Below are positions 38,211 to 42,129 of a DNA stretch of 42,129 nt, piece by piece (position 1 is the stretch's first letter; each line of letters opens with the position of its first letter). The translations under genes and the position numbers were made by a program. Under the pieces are notes generated by a model that saw nothing but the letters and a program-made list of their open reading frames with translations, made no database searches and was not told the origin of the DNA. The stretch covers positions 1-42,129 of IMG/VR virus record IMGVR_UViG_3300025313_000046; one strand, given 5' to 3'. Source of the DNA: a virus.

Positions 38211-38478
38211 GTTTCGAGTCGATGTCGCTCAGCTCGATCGCTTTGATCGACTCGCGCGAGACGCCCATGCTCAGCCTTGGTGGCAAGCTATCGTTAAGGC
38301 CATCCAGGAGCGTCGCATGATGTTCGTTACTCTTCTCTGTGATGGGAAGCAGGAACAACGAGAGGAAGATCGCCTTCGTGGTCAGATCGCTGAGCTAAAC
38401 TTTCTACTGTTTCTAAACGACAGAGCTCGTGAACTCGTCGAAGACGAGCATAGTGAGCGGAGGGAGCATCATGGCTGA
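38179..38478 (+). CDS. Hypothetical helical head-region protein
   Basis: 99 aa starting within the portal's end (32-base overlap), GGAG nine bases upstream. Entirely helical, charged, with QERRMMFVTLLCDGKQEQREE and a coiled C-terminus. Possibly a small assembly or portal-linked factor. No family recognised. Confidence 0.65.
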   Translation: MDLDEQELKSKFRVDVAQLDRFDRLARDAHAQPWWQAIVKAIQERRMMFVTLLCDGKQEQREEDRLRGQIAELNFLLFLNDRARELVEDEHSERREHHG

Positions 38479-39394
38479 CAAGACGGGCCTACCGCCGAAG
38501 GACCGTACCTCTGGTGTGATTGAAGTCACCGAGGACGCATTTCAAGAGATGATGCGTAGCGGTGAGGATTTCGAAACTGGTATTTCGGAAAAGAAAGAGC
38601 CTGAGGAGCCTGTAGCTCGTCACGAAGAGCCTACTGTAGTTACAGACGAGCCTACGACAGAGCCTCCTAGCAAGGAACCTGTCGATCGTCAGGCTCTCGA
38701 CCCAAATGTGCAGCAAGCTCTCGCCCGCATCGACTCCCTAGAGAGGGAGCTCGAGGGGTATCGTAAACCGGCGCGGTCGCGAACACCGGAGCCCTCCGAG
38801 TTGGAGGAAGTCATCCCCGGTGTCAGGCTGCCAAAGGACCGTTCGCTCTGGCCCGTCAAGCTCACACCAGACATGGTGGAGAAGGCGGGACTGTCACCTG
38901 ATGCCACGGACGGTCTCAATATCCTCGCCAACGCCTTGGTGACAACAGTCGTTGGGGATCTGATGCCTCCGTTCGTCCAGAAAGCGATCACGGAGCACAT
39001 CTCAGAGCGCGACACCTCAGCCCAAGAAGTCGAAGACTTCTTTTCCTCTTACGGGGATTTGAAGGGCATGGAGGACCTCCTCGACGTAGTCGAGCGTCAG
39101 ATTGGGGCTGAGATTCGTGAAGGTCGTATCGCACGAGCTCGTTCGCGTGAGGAGTATCGTGATCGTCTAGCAGAGCGTACTCGACGTCGCATCTCGTCTC
39201 TCAGAGGCATCAGTTACGAGGATTACATGGGACAGGTGAAAGAGCCTGCCTCAAAGCCTGGCACTGTGACTCCAATGGCCCGTGGTAGGTCCAGAGCTGT
39301 CTCTACCGGAGGTGGGCGTTCAACAAGTCGCCCAGCCTCAGGGCAGCATAAGGACTTCGACGATACAATCGACTCCCATCTCTCGGGGGAGTAG
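38471..39394 (+). CDS. Capsid scaffolding protein
   Basis: 307 aa from ATG 38471 with GGAGGG six bases upstream. Acidic Glu/Pro-rich front (EKKEPEEPVARHEEP), coiled-coil middle (LARIDSLERELEGY), helical body and Ser/Arg-rich end (ARGRSRAVSTGGGRSTSRP). This composition and the place just before the capsid gene are typical of scaffolds, which shape the procapsid and then leave. No protease domain seen. Confidence 0.75.
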   Translation: MADKTGLPPKDRTSGVIEVTEDAFQEMMRSGEDFETGISEKKEPEEPVARHEEPTVVTDEPTTEPPSKEPVDRQALDPNVQQALARIDSLERELEGYRKPARSRTPEPSELEEVIPGVRLPKDRSLWPVKLTPDMVEKAGLSPDATDGLNILANALVTTVVGDLMPPFVQKAITEHISERDTSAQEVEDFFSSYGDLKGMEDLLDVVERQIGAEIREGRIARARSREEYRDRLAERTRRRISSLRGISYEDYMGQVKEPASKPGTVTPMARGRSRAVSTGGGRSTSRPASGQHKDFDDTIDSHLSGE

Positions 39395-39403
39395 GAGGGT
39401 TAG

Positions 39404-40609
39404 ATGGCTGCTGTACTTGGAATGCGAGGTTCCGGTAACTTCTCGTCGGACGAGCGTCCGAAGAATTGGAGAGAAGCAATTTTGCTTCTCTTCCCAAACG
39501 GTGAAGCTCCTCTGACTGCGGTCCTCTCCATGCTGAAGTCAGAGATCACGACCGATCCTGAGTACAACTGGTGGGAAAAGCGACTCCCAACCCAACGCTT
39601 TCAAGTCAATGGGTCCCATGCGGCGGCCGCTACGACCATCACCGTGACGAGCGGCGCCAAGGACTGTGTCAAAGGCACCATTCTCCTGAACGAGCGCTTG
39701 AACGAGATCGCCAAGGTCGTCGCCGATCCATCCAGCGACACCGAGGTTGAGGTTTCTCGTTCCTACGGAACGGTGGCCGCAGCTACGTGGAACACCGCAG
39801 ATTGGCTGATCGTCATCGGTAACGTGAATCCGGAAGGCGCGAAGCCTCCGACCAGCCGTTCCTACGCTCCTACGAAGAAGTCGAACTACACCGAGATCTT
39901 CCGGACAAGCCTCTCACTCACTCGTACCGCGAGACGTACGAAGTTGCGTTGGGACAACACAGGTCCCTACCGTGAGGCTCGTCGCGAAGCCCTCTCGCTT
40001 CACTCCATCGAGATGGAAAAGGCTTTCATCTGGGGAGAGGCCGTGGAGGGTACTGGCGACAACGGATTCCCAGAGCGAATGACAGGGGGCCTTCTGTCGT
40101 TCCTCACGACGAACAAGGGAACCACGGCGGGGGGTTCGACGGGCACAGGGACTTCCTTCAACGTCAACGGGACGCTGGATGAGGACACTCTCGACGCCCT
40201 CATGGAAGACCTCTTCCGTTACGGTAGCAACGAGAAGCTTGCTCTCTGTGGCTCAACCTTCCTTCGAGCCATCACAACGCTCGCAAAGCGCAACGGCACG
40301 CTTCAGATGACTCCACGTACCGAATCTTACGGGATGAAGATCGTGGAGTACGTCAGTGCCTTCGGATCTCTGATGATGAAGAACCACCCCCTCTTCTCGC
40401 AGCATACTGTGTGGCGCAGGAACTGCCTTGTCATCGATCCTAAGAACGTAAGCTCGCGTTACGTCGATGACACGATGTTCATCAAGGGGCGGCAGGAGGC
40501 CGGTGAGGATGCGTCGAAGGACGAGTTCCTTGGGGAGCTTGGCATGGAAGTCAACATGGAAGAGACTCACGGATTCATCGAGGGAGTCACAGGCGCTCTG
40601 ATCGCCTAG
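39404..40609 (+). CDS. Major capsid protein, SU10-like
   Basis: 401 aa. RPKNWREAILLLFPNGEAPLTAVLSML starts the arm; SYAPTKKSNYTEIFRTSLSLTRTARRT and EMEKAFIWGEAVEG follow the pattern of the DUF5309/SU10 major capsid family (HK97 fold). The C-terminal part (KIVEYVSAFGSLMMKNHP) fits an A-domain. GC-rich, well-optimised codons agree with high expression. Forms the head shell. Confidence 0.85.
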   Translation: MAAVLGMRGSGNFSSDERPKNWREAILLLFPNGEAPLTAVLSMLKSEITTDPEYNWWEKRLPTQRFQVNGSHAAAATTITVTSGAKDCVKGTILLNERLNEIAKVVADPSSDTEVEVSRSYGTVAAATWNTADWLIVIGNVNPEGAKPPTSRSYAPTKKSNYTEIFRTSLSLTRTARRTKLRWDNTGPYREARREALSLHSIEMEKAFIWGEAVEGTGDNGFPERMTGGLLSFLTTNKGTTAGGSTGTGTSFNVNGTLDEDTLDALMEDLFRYGSNEKLALCGSTFLRAITTLAKRNGTLQMTPRTESYGMKIVEYVSAFGSLMMKNHPLFSQHTVWRRNCLVIDPKNVSSRYVDDTMFIKGRQEAGEDASKDEFLGELGMEVNMEETHGFIEGVTGALIA

Positions 40610-40619
40610 GGAGGGGCTA

Positions 40620-40784
40620 ATGCCTGATGGCGAGCGGTATCACGACGCAAGCGATGAGCAGAAGCGCATCATCAAAGCGATGGGGCGCTCCGGCTCTATG
40701 AAAGATGACATGGACGAGATGGAGTCGGACGACTCTCGACTTCATCGCAATGCGGGGGGCGACGCCCCTCGAAGGGGGAGGTAA
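40620..40784 (+). CDS. 54-residue acidic/basic small head-region protein
   Basis: Follows the capsid gene with GGAGGGG three bases upstream of ATG. Met/Asp/Glu-rich helix (MKDDMDEMESDDS) and a Gly/Arg tail. No family recognised; clean spacing between neighbours supports it. Confidence 0.6.
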   Translation: MPDGERYHDASDEQKRIIKAMGRSGSMKDDMDEMESDDSRLHRNAGGDAPRRGR

Positions 40785-40785
40785 C

Positions 40786-40947
40786 GTGCCGACGGCAGAC
40801 GGGAAAGGCCTTTCGATCCCGAAGGAGAAAAGCCAGAACGCCTCAGTCGATGTTCAGGCTCACACTGGCGGGCCGGGTGGTGAGTCCAGCCGAGGCTCAC
40901 AGGTTCGTATCACTGGACCGAACTCGGCCAAGGGTGGCAAGAAGTAA
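40786..40947 (+). CDS. 53-residue Gly/Ser/Lys small protein
   Basis: GTG at 40786 with GGAGG four bases upstream, one base after the preceding TAA. Low-complexity, probably disordered (HTGGPGGESSRGS) with a basic end. Possibly a minor head protein. No family recognised. Confidence 0.6.
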   Translation: MPTADGKGLSIPKEKSQNASVDVQAHTGGPGGESSRGSQVRITGPNSAKGGKK

Positions 40948-41115
40948 ATGCCACGAAAGGCTCCCGTGACGAAGAAGAAAGCCAAGAAGATTCTTCGTCA
41001 CGGGAGTATTCGTGGTGAGCAACTTTCTACGAAGCAGAAAGGTATGTTTGGGGCTATCGCAGGGGGTAATTACAAAGGTCCCGTAGACAAACCGATTTTC
41101 TCTGGGGGAGACTGA
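40948..41115 (+). CDS. 55-residue basic protein with KQKG motif
   Basis: ATG follows the upstream TAA with no gap. KKILRHGSIRGEQLSTKQKGMFGAIAGG resembles a short motif (HG-x-x-RG-x-x-L-T-x-KQ) seen in many small phage proteins near structural genes. The first 17 codons encode half of a perfect 16-bp inverted repeat. Function unknown. Confidence 0.62.
   Translation: MPRKAPVTKKKAKKILRHGSIRGEQLSTKQKGMFGAIAGGNYKGPVDKPIFSGGD
40961..41006. repeat. Perfect 16-bp inverted repeat inside a coding sequence
   Basis: CTCCCGTGACGAAGAA (40961-40976), 14-base loop, TTCTTCGTCACGGGAG (40991-41006). All 16 pairs match. No U-run on either side, so not a standard terminator; could be a processing or attenuation hairpin between the capsid genes and the downstream secreted proteins. 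Confidence 0.85.
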
Positions 41116-41116
41116 G

Positions 41117-41455
41117 ATGAAAGTTTTAGTCGCGATCATAGTAATTCTATTTTCGACCATCTCGGTTGCGGAAGCCCAGAGAGCCGTCGTCACTCATACT
41201 ACTGTGTCTTGCGCTGCTACGACTACTGTAGTTGTAGCCGCAAATAATGACAGAAATTTCTTAATCTTGCAGAATGACTCTACGGAGGATATTTATATTA
41301 AGTTTGGGGCTGATGCTGTTTTGAACGCGGGGGTTAAGATCGGAGCTAGTGGTGGGTCTTTGTTGTTAGATTATAAGTTTTCTGCCCAAGCTGTCAACTG
41401 TATTAGTACATCTGGAAGCATGAATCTACTAGTGTCAGAGGGGGTCGTTCGATGA
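41117..41455 (+). CDS. Secreted surface-type beta protein
   Basis: 112 aa. Signal peptide MKVLVAIIVILFSTISVAEAQ, cleaved probably after AEA. The mature part (NDRNFLILQNDSTEDIYIKFGADAVLNAG) resembles small beta domains found on phage capsids and fibres. A cleavable signal on such a domain is unusual for a virion protein and points to export to the periplasm or cell surface. ATGA overlap with the next gene. Confidence 0.68.
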   Translation: MKVLVAIIVILFSTISVAEAQRAVVTHTTVSCAATTTVVVAANNDRNFLILQNDSTEDIYIKFGADAVLNAGVKIGASGGSLLLDYKFSAQAVNCISTSGSMNLLVSEGVVR

Positions 41456-42129
41456 AACATCCTCGCATTTCGACTGCTTTACTAATACTTGTATTCCTCG
41501 GTACGGTGGGCGGCATTCTAACTCAAGGAACAACTTTATCTGAACTTACGATCACAAACGGTCCCCTTCTCCTCCCCGACGGCACGGCGACGGCGCCGAG
41601 TCTGGCGCGCGCCAGTCAGATAGGCACCGGGTTGTCGTTCGGTTCTGAACTCATCAATTTCAACCTGGGTCAAGGCACGCATTCCGCACGAATCACCTCG
41701 TCGGCGCTCATCCTCGCCAAAGACTACGCGCTCCGGTGGACCAACACGTCGAACGACGCGAATGCCACCGCGGACACCTACCTCTCCCGCTCCGCCGCCG
41801 GTATCCTCAAGGTTACGACGGATGGCACGACGCTGGGGACGCTGAACGCGGCCACCATAAATGTTCTCGCGGGGGCAAGCTCGTCGGGAACGACTCGTGT
41901 CGGTGGGGCGGTCAACGCGAATGTCACATCTGTCGGCAACGTCGGTGCTGGTGAGGACACGCTCATGTCCTATACCCTGCCGGCGAACGCAATGGACGCG
42001 AACGGGCGCGGCGTGCGGGTTACAGCCTGGGGGTCGACGGCGAACAACGCGAACGCCAAGACGCTGAAGCTGTACTTCGGGGCGGCCGTTCTCGGCTCCA
42101 TCGCGTCGACAGCGAACCAAGCAAGCTCA
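41452..42129 (+). CDS. Fibre-like protein with N-terminal signal/anchor, 3' end outside window
   Basis: 226 codons visible, no stop. Residues 5-23 are hydrophobic (signal or anchor). Residues 68-110 (DYALRWTNTSNDANATADTYLSRSAAGILKVTTDG) look like fibre tip/neck domains; the end resembles the gene at 932-1438. The first about 35 codons are AT-richer like the upstream gene, then the DNA turns sharply GC-rich near 41565, suggesting recombination inside the gene. Confidence 0.7.
   Translation, partial: MKHPRISTALLILVFLGTVGGILTQGTTLSELTITNGPLLLPDGTATAPSLARASQIGTGLSFGSELINFNLGQGTHSARITSSALILAKDYALRWTNTSNDANATADTYLSRSAAGILKVTTDGTTLGTLNAATINVLAGASSSGTTRVGGAVNANVTSVGNVGAGEDTLMSYTLPANAMDANGRGVRVTAWGSTANNANAKTLKLYFGAAVLGSIASTANQASS

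Overview
The window is one compact stretch of a tailed-phage genome (Caudoviricetes). It is most likely a short-tailed, podovirus-like phage of a Gram-negative host. Evidence for the morphology is a long portal protein, an SU10-like major capsid protein, a head-tail adaptor, a nozzle-like propeller protein, three large consecutive ejection-type internal proteins and no tape measure or sheath. The Gram-negative host is inferred from an O-antigen-ligase-like membrane protein and several Sec-type signal peptides. No integrase, CI-like repressor, tRNA or CRISPR array is visible. The host genus cannot be named from this sequence.

Layout. (1) 1-14987, plus strand: fibre-like genes (cut at the window start), three secreted or membrane genes, an O-antigen-ligase-like protein, an XhlA/holin-like protein, adaptor, tail fibre, nozzle, an S74-type self-processing protein, a GNAT-fold protein, ejection proteins, and an amidase endolysin. 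(2) 14968-24930, minus strand: the replication and recombination operon. It holds a DUF3987-like ATPase, a family A DNA polymerase broken into two genes, dCTP deaminase, a nucleoside-deoxyribosyltransferase-like protein, a ParB-methyltransferase fusion, an RRM RNA-binding protein with a structured leader, a DUF669-like protein, a Sak4-like ATPase, a Cas4-like nuclease and a ribbon-helix-helix regulator, all behind one TTGACA-N17-TACACT promoter. (3) 24991-32813, minus strand: a dense run of small early-type genes (several under 60 codons), a SNF2 helicase, zinc-ribbon proteins, an HNH nuclease, and at the far end a separately terminated gene with its own promoter. (4) 32814-33346: a repeat-rich divergent intergenic region. 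(5) 33347-42129, plus strand: small terminase, a PLA2-like protein, a large terminase split into ATPase and nuclease genes, portal, scaffold, capsid, small head genes and a second secreted/fibre block running off the end.

Genes are packed with ATGA, GTGA, TTGA or TAGTG stop-start overlaps, which were used to choose starts and to find genes of 51-57 codons. The GC-rich fibre sequence at both window ends suggests the two ends adjoin in a circularly permuted genome with a short piece missing; this is inference.

How it works together: the UDG-exonuclease-polymerase gene, the palm-domain gene and dCTP deaminase form a nucleotide/replication unit. The DUF669-like protein, Sak4-like ATPase and Cas4-like nuclease form a recombination unit. 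Most notable: the UDG-fused polymerase split exactly before motif A, the split terminase, a 15-bp palindrome dispersed in seven copies, an RRM gene behind a multi-hairpin leader, a host-surface gene cluster, and palindrome-rich intergenic regions that could be an origin or control region.
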